DNA of 64,000 nt, from contig CAJNDS010002734.1 in the NCBI GenBank assembly GCA_905221605.1, positions 1,103,090 through 1,167,089 on the forward strand. Reading direction: 5' to 3'. Positions 1 to 9,367 of this stretch are shown piece by piece; the first letter of the stretch is position 1; each line of letters opens with the position of its first letter. A program made the position numbers and the translations under genes. Below the pieces are notes generated by a model. The model did no database searches. It worked only from the letters and a program-made list of their open reading frames with translations, and was not told where the DNA came from. This stretch comes from Symbiodinium natans (Eukaryota > Sar > Dinophyceae > Suessiales > Symbiodiniaceae).

Positions 1-1
1 C

Positions 2-69
2 ATGCTTGCCAGGTCACCGCCCCTGTGTCCAGACCTCTTCGCCCTCAAGCAGGCGCTGCTGCTATTTGA
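2..69 (+). CDS. Exon, hypothetical protein
   Basis: Open frame from ATG at 2 (MLARSPPLCPDLFALKQALL), running into a TTTAGGG tract that would start the intron. The left edge is cut by the window, so it may begin upstream. The last 9 nt of coding-like sequence recur at 3238. Not recognised. Confidence 0.4.
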   Translation, partial: ACQVTAPVSRPLRPQAGAAAI

Positions 70-574
70 CCATGTTATTTAGGGTTTAGGGGTTAGGGTT
101 TAGGGTTTAGGGTTTAGGGTTTAGGGTTTCAGTGAAGCCCACGATTGCATGCTTGGCTCCCCAGGACCTTGGAAGCCCCGACATCACGATCTACGCCTGG
201 ACGCCGGGATACGGGCGTCGTATTACTGGGGATACCCTAAACCCTAAACCCTAAACCCTAAACCCTAAACCCTAAACCCTAAGCTGAATTGCCGCCAGAG
301 TGGAGCAGACCGGAGCAGACCTCAGCCCCCAAAACCCTACAAAGGAGTCCCCAAGCCCTTTAAACCCTAAGCCCCAAACCTTAACATCCCTAAGCCCTCT
401 AAACCCTCTAAACCCTCTAAACCCTCTAAACCCTCTAAACCCTCTAAACCCTCTAAACCCTCTAAACCCTCTAAACCCTCTAAACCCTCTAAACCCTCTA
501 AACCCTCTAAACCCTCTAAACCCCCAAACCCCCTAAACCCCCTAAACCCCCTAAACCCTAACCCTAAACCCTAC

Positions 575-712
575 ATGCAGAGAGCCTCGCGCATGAGGAT
601 CCCGGCCTGGGAATTCGAGTACCTGCGCTATACGTCCCAGGGCGAGGCGTTAGTGGATCATTGGGTACAGCATGGTGTCCCCGGCCGCACGTATGTGATG
701 ACCGCACATGGG
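575..712 (+). CDS. Exon, hypothetical protein
   Basis: Open frame containing RIPAWEFEYLRYTSQGEA and VDHWVQHGVPGRTYVM, placed between a CCCTAAA tract on the left and a TTTAGGG tract on the right, the usual exon position here. Too short for a standard ORF scan. Family not recognised. Confidence 0.55.
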
Positions 713-1018
713 GTTTAGGGTTTAGGGCTGAGGGCTTAGGGCTTAGGGCTGAGGGCTTAGGGCTTAGGGCTTAGGGCTTAGGGATGTTTATCGGGTGAAT
801 AGCATCGTGGTTGTGCAGGTCTCCTTTAACGGGTGCAAAGGTTCGGCCACCAAAGAACGCAGAAGCTTGTGCGGTGTACTTGGGTTTAGGGGTTCGGGTT
901 TAGGGTTTAGGTTGAGGTTGGCGTGCGAGGTATGCGGGAAGTTTCCTTTGAATTGTTGTGGACTGCTTGCATTGTTGGTGCCAACGTCACTCTCCACCTC
1001 TCGAAATCTTGACTTTGC

Positions 1019-1195
1019 AGGCTTTGCACGACAGCGTCATGCTTGGAGGTTCATAGTTCATGGGTACTTATAAGTAGGACTGCAAGTCGGGTTGCTATGG
1101 TCATAACCTTCCGCAACTCCACTTATAAGTGCCCATGAACCTTCAAGTGGGCGTTTCAATGCCATACACAGAGAGTCCATATCTACTACTCTTGG
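1019..1195 (+). CDS. Exon split by a MITE-A element
   Basis: Acceptor TTTGCAG at 1012-1018, then ALHDSVM, interrupted by MITE-A (1042-1147) with a TG direct repeat on both sides (1040-1041, 1148-1149). Removing the element and one TG gives ALHDSVMGVSMPYTESPYL in one open frame up to the MITE-K element at about 1192. An alternative frame is also open, so the reading frame is tentative. Confidence 0.45.
1042..1147. mobile_element. MITE-A, terminal repeat CTTGAAGGTTCATGGGTA
   Basis: Palindromic element ending in AAG, flanked by TG/TG. Arms contain ACTTATAAGT-type inner repeats. No coding capacity. Confidence 0.75.
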
Positions 1196-1335
1196 GGAAT
1201 TAGGTACGCAAAAAAACATACTAAATCCGGTTTTGGAAATACCTAATTCCAGAATAGTACCACAAATGCCCTAATCCCTAAACCCTAAACCCTAAACCCT
1301 AAGCCCTAAACCCTAAACCCTAAAACCTAAACCTC

Positions 1336-1460
1336 TAAGATACACAGTCGTTGCGAAGCTCGACGCGTTGATGAGGCGATTTCTCTGTGCTACACACGGA
1401 TGGAAGTGCTCCGCGCTGCTACTCACCCGTCACCTGCCTTCGACACGGCATTTTGGTCGG
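1336..1460 (+). CDS. Probable exon, frame uncertain
   Basis: Unique, GC-balanced segment between CCCTAAA and TTTAGGG tracts. Two + frames are open (RCEARRVDEAISLCYTRM; VVAKLDALMRRFLCATHGW). Position fits the exon rule of this region; the frame cannot be chosen by eye. Confidence 0.35.
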
Positions 1461-1793
1461 TTTAGGGTTTAGGGTTTCGGGTTTAGGGGTATATGCCCTC
1501 TAGGGCTTGAGGGGGTAGTTAGCGTCAGTTCCTTTGCTTGAGTTTCTGAGGCACTAAGTTTCGCACCACAGCACAATTTGACGAGCATCGGCAGAATGTG
1601 CGGTGTAGTGTAGTTCCATTGTAATTGGGTTACATCCGCACATGTCCTAAGCCCTAAACCCTATAAACCCTCCCAAACCCTGAACCCTATAAACCCTATA
1701 AACCCTAAAAACCCTATAAACCCTCTAAACCCTCCCAAAACTCGGCTTAGCTACGCTGGCTGCAGCGGCTCCGCTAGGTGACGGAGCGACCCA

Positions 1794-1842
1794 GGGTCGT
1801 CAGGCCAACGCCAGCAAGCAGGCCGAGAAAAAAGAGTAAAAC
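1794..1842 (+). CDS. Short 3'-terminal exon candidate
   Basis: Acceptor ACCCAG, then GRQANASKQAEKKE and a TAA stop, preceded by a CCCTAAA-like tract. A lysine/glutamate-rich C-terminus is plausible. The following 1850-2180 is AT-rich (TA microsatellites) with no coding signal. Confidence 0.4.
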
Positions 1843-1884
1843 AACGATCTTTTGAAAAAAAGAGTTCAGTATCTATATATTCAT

Positions 1885-2140
1885 TAGAAATAGAATATAT
1901 GTATATATATATATATATATATTCATAATAATATATATATATATATATATATATTGGACACGGTTGGGGGTTTAGGGTTTTAGATTCTGGTACACGCTTG
2001 GGGGGCAGGGTTATAAGGTATATTATAGAGCTTATACTTTAGAAAAATACAACAAATTGCATATATAAATATGTATATATGCATATATATATAGTTTTTA
2101 TTTATTTATATCACAGTATATATATATATATATATATAAT
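1885..2140. repeat. TA-rich low-complexity stretch
   Basis: TA runs at 1895-1955 and 2100-2140. Similar TA tracts: 5790-5870, 12738-12800, 24265-24310, 25757-25830, 29812-29838, 43917-43955, 59400-59430. No genes seen in these stretches. Confidence 0.9.
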
Positions 2141-2231
2141 GTATTGAACTCATATGAGTAGATGCGAGAGCAAGTTCTTTATGTCGAGGTTGGGTTTGTC
2201 ATGCTAAAGATCCCGTGCAGCACTCGAAGCA

Positions 2232-2355
2232 CAAGGAGGGGCCCCCTTACTCTACTAACTAACTATAGTTAAGAGACTTATAACCTAAGCTAGGATCCTT
2301 ATAACCCAATTTGGGGTCCCTATAACTTTACTTCTAACTATGGGGCCCCTCCTTG
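2232..2355. mobile_element. MITE-L, CAAGGAGGGGCCCC palindrome
   Basis: Ends CAAGGAGGGGCCCC and GGGGCCCCTCCTTG, CA flanks. Its end forms the CCTTGCAG acceptor of the next exon. Confidence 0.75.
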
Positions 2356-2357
2356 CA

Positions 2358-2424
2358 GGTCTGCGGTGTCAGCGCAACGGATCGCCCAGATCGCCAAGAC
2401 CCTCACCTCTCGCAGGGACCGCTG
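2358..2424 (+). CDS. Exon, hypothetical protein
   Basis: Directly follows the MITE-L palindrome, whose end plus CAG supplies an acceptor-like CCTTGCAG. Frame reads SAVSAQRIAQIAKTLTSRRD and ends at a TTTAGGG tract. Basic, helical-looking; no family assigned. Confidence 0.5.
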
Positions 2425-2752
2425 GGATTTAGGGTTTAGGGTTTTAGGGTTTAGGGTTTAGGGTTTGAACCCCTAAACCCCTAGGCCCCAGACCCAAAAC
2501 CCTCCCCGGAACTCTTTGCTGACTTATCCTGGACCCGAGCTTCGGGCACTGGCGACGCTTGGTTGCTGATTCTTACAGGATCTGACAGGTTTAGGGTTTA
2601 GGGTTTAGGGTTCAGGGTTTTGGAAGTATCCCAAACCCCGAACCCTAAACCCCCCAGGGCTCCAATTTTGGGGCACAGGACCCCCTTGCCGCCCCGCCAC
2701 AGGAGAACACGAAGCGGACGTACAACCGCGTGTCAGTGCTGAATCCGGATCA

Positions 2753-2985
2753 GCACTGACGACCATCTTCTGGACTTGCAGACCCTACTTCGTTGTAGAA
2801 TAGGTAACCTTAACCTTTTTTGGGGTAGTATAACCCTCTTACAATCCTAAAGGTTAACCGTTAGTTCCCCCTAGGTACTGGACAACTAAGCCGAAGTGTT
2901 AATCTAGACCAAGCATGCAGAGCCGAGGAGAGGATGAAGGCTGGGTCAGGAACAGATCGAATAGGGTTTGAAGTTTGAATAGTCG
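2753..2985 (+). CDS. Exon split by a MITE-D element
   Basis: Left part STDDHLLDLQT and right part RSVNLDQACRAEERMKAGSG join in one frame when MITE-D (2788-2890) and one 4-nt flank (CCTA/CCGA, imperfect duplication) are removed. An internal GT..AG in the element would also keep a frame, adding about 12 codons. Family unknown. Confidence 0.5.
2788..2890. mobile_element. MITE-D, terminal repeat CTTAGTTGTCCAGTA
   Basis: CTTCGTTGTAGAATAGGTAA to GGTACTGGACAACTAAG; inner GTAACC and CCCTAG resemble splice sites. Confidence 0.75.
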
Positions 2986-3126
2986 AACAGAAAGAGTCGT
3001 TCCGTAAACTTCAGTAGCGCGAGAATAATACGATAACATATACCCTAAGCCCTAAGCCCTACCAACCAGAAGCCCTAAACCCTAAACCCTAAACCCTAAA
3101 CCCCAAACCCTAAACCCTAAACCCTA

Positions 3127-3256
3127 GAGCCCCCAAGAAATATCGACGAGCAGTGGAAAGCCCCTGCCGTTGCGTGTTAATGAATTGCACCGGGGGCCCG
3201 AAAGACGGACCGGCTCCCCAGTCCACATGTCAAAGGAGCTATTTGACCATGTTATT
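3127..3256 (+). CDS. Probable exon
   Basis: Open frame with KKYRRAVESPCRCVLMNCTG between a CCCTAAA tract and a long degenerate TTTAGGG tract. Coding status rests on position and openness only. Confidence 0.35.
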
Positions 3257-3867
3257 TAGGGTTTAGGGTTTAGGGTTTAGGGTTTCGGGCTATAGGGTTT
3301 TTAGGGTTTTTAGGGTTATAGGGTTATAGGGTTATAGGGTTTAGGGTCATAGGGTTTAGGGTCTAGGGTTATAGGGTTTAGGGTTTTTAGGGTTATAGGG
3401 TTATAGGTTTATAGGGTTATAGGGTTATAGGGTTATAGAGTTGTAGGGTTTAGGGTATAGGGCACTGAAATGATAGAGTGCGACAACAGTGGTCAGAAAT
3501 GCTGGTTGGATTGCACAAGTGAAGCACAGTGCACTTATTACACTAATCATAGTATCCGTGATTTACAAGAAGTTAAGATTAATTGTCACAGCGGACAAGG
3601 ATGCGACGCTCTGAGTTATGATTTTGTAAAAAAGCATAGTTTTTTTTGATGGGTTTATAGGGTGTATGGGGTTTGGAGGGTTTAGAGGGTGTACAGGGTT
3701 CATGGAGGTTATGGTGTTTACAGGGTTTATTGGGTTCAGGTTGTGAAGTCAGCCCGGTCTTCTGGCATGGGTCTCCCATCCCGGCGAGTGTTCCCGAAGT
3801 ACCGTACAAAGGGCATTTGGGGTTTAGGGTTTAGGGTTTAGGGGGAACTTCCACATGGTTAGCCAGT

Positions 3868-3935
3868 AGGTGCACTAGGTGGTTGGATATCCAGTGGGAC
3901 CATCACTTCTTCCGAAACTATCGCCTGCGGAACGG
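3868..3935 (+). CDS. Exon, hypothetical protein
   Basis: Frame CTRWLDIQWDHHFFRNYRLR ends at a GTAGGC donor-like site. Aromatic- and charge-rich, clearly protein-like. No domain recognised. Confidence 0.5.
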
Positions 3936-4174
3936 TAGGCTTTCAATGTGGCCTGTGGACGTTTGACCCGAAGACTGTGCAGAACCGTGGAATATAGCAA
4001 AGGCGCATCAATGCTGTGCCTCTGCATTCTTTAGGGCTTGACCTCGGGACCCCAAACGGGGCCTGGCGTCGTGGGCCGCGACAAAAGAAAGTGTTGAGGA
4101 GATCTCAGCTACCATTCCTCTGACATCGAAGAGTCACCCTAAACCCTAAACCCTAAACCCTAAACCCTAAGCAC

Positions 4175-4352
4175 CCTAACCCCTTGATTCACACCTGGAA
4201 TTGAGGCCAGCACTCCTGATCCTCTACGAGGACGGGAATCAGCACAGTGGTTCCAATGACTTTGCTGCTGCCAGACTCCCGGAGCCAACTCCTGTGCCTT
4301 TGTGCGCAGGGCTACTTTGGGTCGGTGCATGGGAATGCAGGGCGCCTGCCTG
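4175..4352 (+). CDS. Exon, hypothetical protein
   Basis: Open frame of about 58 codons (LRPALLILYEDGNQHSGSN..., ending CRAPA then TGA) between CCCTAAA and TTTAGGG tracts. Could be a 3' exon, or the true donor may precede the stop. Confidence 0.45.
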
Positions 4353-4681
4353 AGAACAGGGATTCGGGTTTAGGGTTTAGGGTTTAGGGTTTTGGGTCTT
4401 GGGGTTTAGCGGACTGTCCCTTCGGCGGCTGGGCATTTTCCAGAATAGGGGTTCCGGTTTTTGTGCCCCAAATAGAATCCCCTTAACGGGACCCCCAAAA
4501 AGGGTACCCCTGTTTTCGGAAACCCCCTGCTTGATTTCCCAGACTTCAGGCAGCGGCAAAGCAAAGGAGGATTTCAGGCAGCGGCAGGTGCTCGGCTGAA
4601 CCGCGTCCGGGGGTTTGGTAGCATTTACCTGCCCCGTAAACTCCCATCCTTGCCCCCTTCCGCCCCCCCTCCCCCCCTCAG

Positions 4682-4737
4682 ACTCATGGCTCCAGGCATA
4701 GGAGATCTGGATGCGCAGAACTGGTTCTGGGTCATTG
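4682..4737 (+). CDS. Internal exon with canonical splice sites
   Basis: Long polypyrimidine run and CTCAG acceptor (4680-4681), then MAPGIGDLDAQNWFWVIG and a GTAAGG donor at 4738. One of the best canonical exons in the window. Product unknown. Confidence 0.65.
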
Positions 4738-5112
4738 GTAAGGAGACAGTAAAAAAGCTGCACGAGTCAAGCCAAGCGGGTCATTCCCACAAAGGGGTAT
4801 CCCTTTTATACACCAAATTGAGTAGAATCCCCTAAACCCCCTACACCCCCTAAACCCCCTCAACCCCCTCAACCCTAAACCCCCAAGAGGCCGCGGACAG
4901 AAGGAAGCCAGGGCGTCCCTGAAGCAGTCTTCCATGGCAGCCGGCCCTGTGTCCTGATGCTCCGTGATCATGAGTTGCTGATGCATTCGAAAACTAGTAT
5001 AAGATGAGAGTAAGATAGTCATGATGAAGGAACAATAGTGCTTATACATGCTTATGAAACAAGAATCTAAGTTATGAAAGAGCACGAAATAAACATGGCA
5101 GCTGCGTACGGA

Positions 5113-5175
5113 TGATTTTTTTGTTTAAAGCTCCTGCGGATGCGCCAGCTCGCGGTGGTCCAGCTACAGAGACAA
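5113..5175 (+). CDS. Exon, helical
   Basis: After an AAAG acceptor-like site the frame reads LLRMRQLAVVQLQRQEQA, a coiled-coil-like segment, ending before a TTTAGGG tract at 5197. Family unknown. Confidence 0.45.
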
Positions 5176-5244
5176 GAGCAAGCCTGCATGAAACCATAGG
5201 GTTTAGGATTTAGGGTTTAGGGTTTAGGGTTTAGGGTTTAGGGT

Positions 5245-5532
5245 TTGGGATTGAGGGTTCAGGGGTCGGACACATGCGGAAACTTCAGCGATAGCGGCTC
5301 TGGTGGCCCCGATGTCTTTGGAGTGGTGGGTAGAGGTGCTGGTGAGGATATTCACGCAAATCTCCCAAGACCCAAGCTTTCAAAGCCCTTAAGCCTCCTC
5401 GACCCCTATTGCTCCATGAGCACGCTCCGGCCATGCGCGGCGCTTGCTCTGGCCCTGAGTTGGCGAAAGCACTCGGAGCCCTGTCGAAAGATGGGTGAGT
5501 GCCTCCATCGGCTTAGGAAGGGTCAATGTTAG
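5245..5532 (+). CDS. ORF of 95 codons, hypothetical
   Basis: The first codons come from the telomeric tract. The more credible part is the C-terminal half (STLRPCAALALALSWRKHSE) ending with TGA near 5532. May contain an intron; could also be two exons. Confidence 0.35.
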   Translation: MGLRVQGSDTCGNFSDSGSGGPDVFGVVGRGAGEDIHANLPRPKLSKPLSLLDPYCSMSTLRPCAALALALSWRKHSEPCRKMGECLHRLRKGQC

Positions 5533-5638
5533 TGGGTGGATCAAATCATGGCCCTCGTGCCCGAAAGCCTGATATGGGACCTTTTTCGGTGCCCTCAGCT
5601 ATTCAATGGAAGGAAGCTCTGGCTGCCCATCTAGCTTG

Positions 5639-5756
5639 TCTTAGGGAATGGGGGAATGAAGGACCCTCTAGAATCCCGTAAGGGGTATATATAGAGGGCG
5701 CTAATTCCTTCATTAAAGGGTATACATGTAGGGCCCTAAGTCCCTCATTCCCTGCG
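5639..5756. mobile_element. MITE-J, TAGGGAATG palindrome
   Basis: TTAGGGAATGGGGGAATGAA to AGTCCCTCATTCCCTG; second copy at 21785-21872. Confidence 0.65.
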
Positions 5757-5876
5757 AACCCAGCAATAAGCTGCTACTGTTATCTCCATATATATATATA
5801 TATATTAATATATATATATATACATATATATATATACATATTAATAAAAAAAGTATATATATATATATACAATGAT

Positions 5877-5995
5877 GAGGCGACCGAGTGTTACGACGAA
5901 TGCTCCGAGAAGCCTTTGGCGAGGCATGTGGAAGCGCAGCCACTTGCTTGTAATTCGTGGGGCGGCATTGCACCATCCGGAATTTCAGTTCGATG
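5877..5995 (+). CDS. Exon, hypothetical protein
   Basis: Frame TECYDECSEKPLARHVEA then NSWGGIAPSGISV, followed by a TA/CT-rich low-complexity intron-like stretch (6000-6205). Cys-containing. Not recognised. Confidence 0.45.
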
Positions 5996-6133
5996 TGTGT
6001 ATATATATATAGAGAGAGAGAGAAAGAGAGAAGTATATATATATTTATTTATTTATTTATATATTTATTTATTTATCTATATTATATTTTCGGGTTTATT
6101 TATTTTATAGACGTGTATACAGGTCTTCCTCTC

Positions 6134-6148
6134 TTTCTCTCTCTCCCG

Positions 6149-6203
<55 letters not shown>
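6134..6203. repeat. CT microsatellite
   Basis: Near-pure CT run next to TA-rich sequence 6000-6110. A similar CT then GT run is at 12330-12410. Confidence 0.95.
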
Positions 6204-6205
<2 letters not shown>

Positions 6206-6323
6206 TCTCGCGCACGCGCGTTGACTAGGAGGCGGAACAGTTCAGTTCGTGGCAGCGCACAATTCGAGAAATGGGAGGACCCTCAACCCTAAACTCCTAA
6301 ACCCTAAAGGGGAGTCCACCCAG

Positions 6324-6440
6324 GAAGCGACAGCCTTAGTGCAGTCGAAGTGTGCTCGGACGGCGAACTGAGGTTCATGGGGCTGCACAAGAAAGGCTTC
6401 GTGAGACAGGGAGACTGGACGCTTGGTGCTGCATTGCTGC
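6324..6440 (+). CDS. Exon, hypothetical protein
   Basis: Acceptor CCACCCAG at 6316-6323, then SDSLSAVEVCSDGELRFMG and KKGFVRQGDWTLGAALLL, ending at a TTTAGGG tract. Strongly protein-like and flanked by CCCTAAA left, TTTAGGG right. Confidence 0.6.
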
Positions 6441-6472
6441 TTTAGGGTTTAGGGTTTAGGGGTTACTATATA

Positions 6473-6676
6473 GTGTTAGAGGTTCGTTGGACAGCCGGAG
6501 GCTATCGTTGCAGGTTAGAGTTCTTGCATAAGTGCATCGCGGCTGTGAAGCTTGATGGCACCCGCGCGCACCTTCATGTTCTCCACCTCTTTCATGCGAT
6601 GACGGGTTGCTTGCGGCTGCTTGTGTATTGCAAGCGACAGACAGCGCAAATAATCATGTCCTCTTCCCAACATTGA
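6473..6676 (+). CDS. Exon or ORF, hypothetical
   Basis: 67-codon ORF. The best part follows a TTGCAG acceptor at about 6518 (LEFLHKCIAAVKLDGTRAH). The C-terminal part (CLRLLVYCKRQTAQ) may be read-through. No family recognised. Confidence 0.45.
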   Translation: MLEVRWTAGGYRCRLEFLHKCIAAVKLDGTRAHLHVLHLFHAMTGCLRLLVYCKRQTAQIIMSSSQH

Positions 6677-6855
6677 CACAATCAAAGAAGTTTGCTTGCC
6701 GCTGCCTCTGACTTAGCTTGCAGCTTCCACTCATGCCCTGCCATGAAGAAATCGCTGCCCTGAAGCTTTGTAACATGCGCTCCTGCCCCCTTATATAAGC
6801 CCCTAAACCCTAAACCCTAAACCCTAAACCCTAAACCCCCGCCCTAGCTTCCCAG

Positions 6856-6973
6856 GCATCCGGTGACGCTGTGGCCGCCGCTGAGCTTTAGCAGCGTGTG
6901 GCAGACCGGCCGCTACTTCGCCAACCTGGTCCGGCCATCCGCACCGTGGCGGAATCTCATGTCTCCTCCGGAG
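6856..6973 (+). CDS. Exon, hypothetical protein
   Basis: Acceptor TTCCCAG, then HPVTLWPPLSFSSVWQTGRY and FANLVRPSAPWRNLMSPPE, donor GTAGTTG at 6974. CCCTAAA left, TTTAGGG right. Good internal exon; function unknown. Confidence 0.6.
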
Positions 6974-7053
6974 GTAGTTGTGTATAGGGTTTAGGGTTTA
7001 GGGTTTAGGGGTGGGGGTTTCCAAGCCTTCGCAGATGTTTTCAGACACGTCTA

Positions 7054-7495
7054 GTGAGGGGTGTGTGGTTTTGTACAAAAGCCAGCAGAGTGTGGAAGAC
7101 TGAGCAGGCGGTGTTGTTTCCAGGTTTGCGGCAAATGACCTCAAAACTTGGCTTTGGCTTCCTTCGTCTGCACTTGTGCATCGTTGGAGCTATGAGGGCT
7201 TATGAGGGGCGACCCCATTCCCATCGAACGTGCTGTGTTGCCGTGAATCAACTCCGCTTGCAGTCGCATCGTCACGCCAAGCTTCCTAAAGGCCGCCATC
7301 AGAACATGTACCGTGCCATTGGGTCCTCGCTCTCTCTTTCGTGTTCTTAAGTTCCTCGACTCTCGAGGTGACTGTCAAGGTGTTCAATGCCAGGGAGCAG
7401 GAAGCCATCGAGGGGCTGTCGCCACTTTGCCTAACTAAGCTCTCGAATCCGGGGGGTTCCCGAAGTCGAAGTTCCCTTCTTGGGTGCTCTGAAAT
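7054..7495 (+). CDS. Coding region, frame and splicing unresolved
   Basis: A TTTCCAG acceptor at about 7121 starts either FAANDLKTWLWLPSSALVH or the alternative 98-codon ORF. Downstream, STLEVTVKVFNAREQEAIEG runs to TAA near 7495. Several frames stay open together, as in other GC-rich exons here. Confidence 0.4.
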
Positions 7496-7666
7496 ATAAG
7501 GCGTGCGACATTGTTGAGGGTCTTCGGGGTATTTTGTGTTGGGAATCTCCAGGGTTTAGGGTCACATCCTGAGTGCATGGGCAGCGCGCCGAGCAGGCCT
7601 ACACTTATGCCCTAAATCCTCACCCTAAACCCTAAACCCTAAATCCGCAACCCTGTATTTCCTCAG

Positions 7667-7748
7667 ACGAAGGAAGCGCGAGTTCTTCGAGAAGTATGGG
7701 TTCGTGCTCTTGAGACGAGCCACAAAAATGCAGGCGTGGGCGAAGTAC
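7667..7748 (+). CDS. Exon, possible oxygenase N-terminal segment
   Basis: Acceptor TTTCCTCAG, then RRKREFFEKYGFVLLRRATK up to a TTTAGGG tract. F-x-x-x-G-F/Y-V is common near the start of 2OG-Fe(II) dioxygenases of the PhyH type; that resemblance is weak and only inference. Confidence 0.5.
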
Positions 7749-7934
7749 CCTAGGGTTTATTTTCGGTTTGGGGTTTAGGGTTTATAGGTTTAGGGTTTAG
7801 GGTTGCGGACACTACAGATTCTCGATTGCCCGAAGCCCTCAACTCCCTCAACCCCAAAACCCAAGTCCAACAGAGCCTCAGACTCCTTAGACCCTTCTTC
7901 CCGAGCACCCTAGACCCTAAAACGCTGGGCCACG

Positions 7935-8006
7935 TGCCTTGGAGTTGATGTCAGTACGGCTGGCCACAGTACGCGTGCATTGTTCGAGCCGCGTTTGCAA
8001 GTCTTC
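7935..8006 (+). CDS. Weak exon candidate
   Basis: Open frame with RALELMSVRLATVRVHC between degenerate CCCTAAA tracts. Low support. Confidence 0.25.
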
Positions 8007-8057
8007 AGCCCTAAACCCTAAACCCTAAACCCTAAACCCTAAACCCTAAATCATAGC

Positions 8058-8308
8058 AGCCAGGGCCTCCGGGAATCTCTCCATCATGCTACCCGCACAC
8101 CCGCACTTGGAGGTTCATGGGTACTTTTAAGTAGGGTTATAAGTAGGGGAACTATGGTTAGAACCTCATTTCCCTAAACCCGAAACCCTAAACCCCCTTA
8201 TACATACGCATGAACCTTCAAGCAAGGCGTGATGCAAGGGCCGTTCTCGGTGAACTTGCATCAGCGCCACATGTCTCCCGTAACCAGCTCCATAGCTGTT
8301 TTACGCGG
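8058..8308 (+). CDS. Exon split by a MITE-A element
   Basis: Left half RASGNLSIMLPAHP and right half QGVMQGPFSVNLHQRHMSP are separated by MITE-A (8106-8222), which is bordered by CA on both sides and carries a nested CCCTAAA tract. Removing the element and one CA joins both halves in one frame of about 45 codons ending near a TTTAGGG-like tract. Good evidence the element is spliced out or inserted recently. Confidence 0.6.
8106..8222. mobile_element. MITE-A with nested CCCTAAA tract
   Basis: Same terminal repeats; CA/CA flanks (8104-8105, 8223-8224); CCCTAAA units at about 8173-8205 within it. Confidence 0.8.
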
Positions 8309-8789
8309 TTCAGGGTTTGGGGATTAGGGTTTAGGGTTTAGGGCTTTGCCGCAAGGACTGTGCCTGCTACGCGGCTTGAGGCATAGCATTTCAGAAGATA
8401 CTGTGGTCAGAAACACCCTAGACCGAAGTTCATCAGAGCCTTGTAAACCCTAAGCCCTAATCCCCTGAAACCCAAGAAGCTCTAAACCCTAAACCAAAAG
8501 GCCACCCTAGACCCTAAACCTAATTTATTGCAGAACCTTGCAAACAGGCCGAAGATTGGACAAGCTGTGCGCCCAAGACCCTCGACCTTTCGAACTTCAC
8601 AGGAGTGACTGATTTGGATTTAGGGTTTGGGGTTCAGGGTGCACAGGTTGTTCGGGGGGTTTCCCAAATTGAGGGTTTAGGGTTTGCGGCAACTTCTAAA
8701 AGGGGATGTCAGGATAAACAGGGGTTTCCGGATATTCGGGGTAGAGCACGCGTGTGGGTTGGGCTGCATGTACCCTTGCCTCCGCAAGC

Positions 8790-9133
8790 CGGAGGCATGG
8801 GTATGCCAAAGATTGAGACTGCGATCTCACGCATCTATGCCAAGGAGGTTGAGGAGATGGTCAGGTGGGGCCATCCCTTTAACCTGCCTCATGCTTGAAG
8901 GTTCATGGGTAGTTAGAAGTTCGGTTAGAAGTAGGGTAACTATAGTTCGAACCTTATTTAGGGTACTTATAACCCTACTAAATGTTAGTAACCTTATTTA
9001 GGGTACTTATAACCCTACTTATAACTGCCCAAATGAACCTCCAAGTGTGCCCTCACGTTGCGTGTCCCCGCCTGATGGAGGGAGCTGATGCCAGCGGCCA
9101 CTTCGGTGGAGTTGGCTCCTTGGATGGTTGAAG
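8790..9133 (+). CDS. Exon split by a MITE-A element
   Basis: MGMPKIETAISRIYAKEVEE ... WGHPFNLPH on the left of MITE-A (8894-9045) continues as VCPHVACPRLMEGADASGHF on the right when the element and one copy of the TG duplication are removed, giving roughly 70 open codons. The right end abuts MITE-B at 9134. Product unknown. Confidence 0.6.
8894..9045. mobile_element. MITE-A with internal duplication
   Basis: TG/TG flanks. The segment AACCTTATTTAGGGTACTTA occurs twice inside, explaining its larger size. Confidence 0.8.
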
Positions 9134-9271
9134 TTGGGAGGTTCCCCCTTTTACTAACAGTCCTTCAACCCGAAAGCCTAAACCCTAAACCCTAAACCCT
9201 TTAATGGGATTGTGGTACCCCTATTTATAATCCCGATTGATGACTGTTAGTATAAGGGGGAGCATCCCCCA
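9134..9271. mobile_element. MITE-B, terminal repeat TTGGGATGTTCCCCCTTA
   Basis: Arms TACTAACAGTCCTT and AGGACTGTTAGTATAAGGGG; CCCTAAA units nested at 9178-9202. Confidence 0.75.
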
Positions 9272-9273
9272 GC

Positions 9274-9367
9274 TTTGAAGGTTCATGGGTTGTTGTGAGT
9301 GGAGTTATACGTCAGAGTCACCCCCCCACTTGTAGCCCTACTTGCAAGTACCCGAATGAGCCTCCAG
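9274..9367. mobile_element. MITE-A, diverged
   Basis: TTTGAAGGTTCATGGGT at the left and ATGAGCCTCCAG at the right; immediately follows MITE-B. Confidence 0.6.

Noticed and set aside
300-536. ORF encoding repeated Leu-Asn-Pro
   Set aside because: It is only translation of CCCTCTAAA units; the same happens at every telomeric tract (Leu-Asn-Pro, Gly-Phe-Arg-Val tails).
1-600. A true chromosome end, given telomeric repeats at the window start
   Set aside because: Tracts are short, in both orientations and spread evenly over 64 kb with exons between, so they are interstitial.
6134-6292. Ser/Leu-rich ORF
   Set aside because: Frame through the CT microsatellite.
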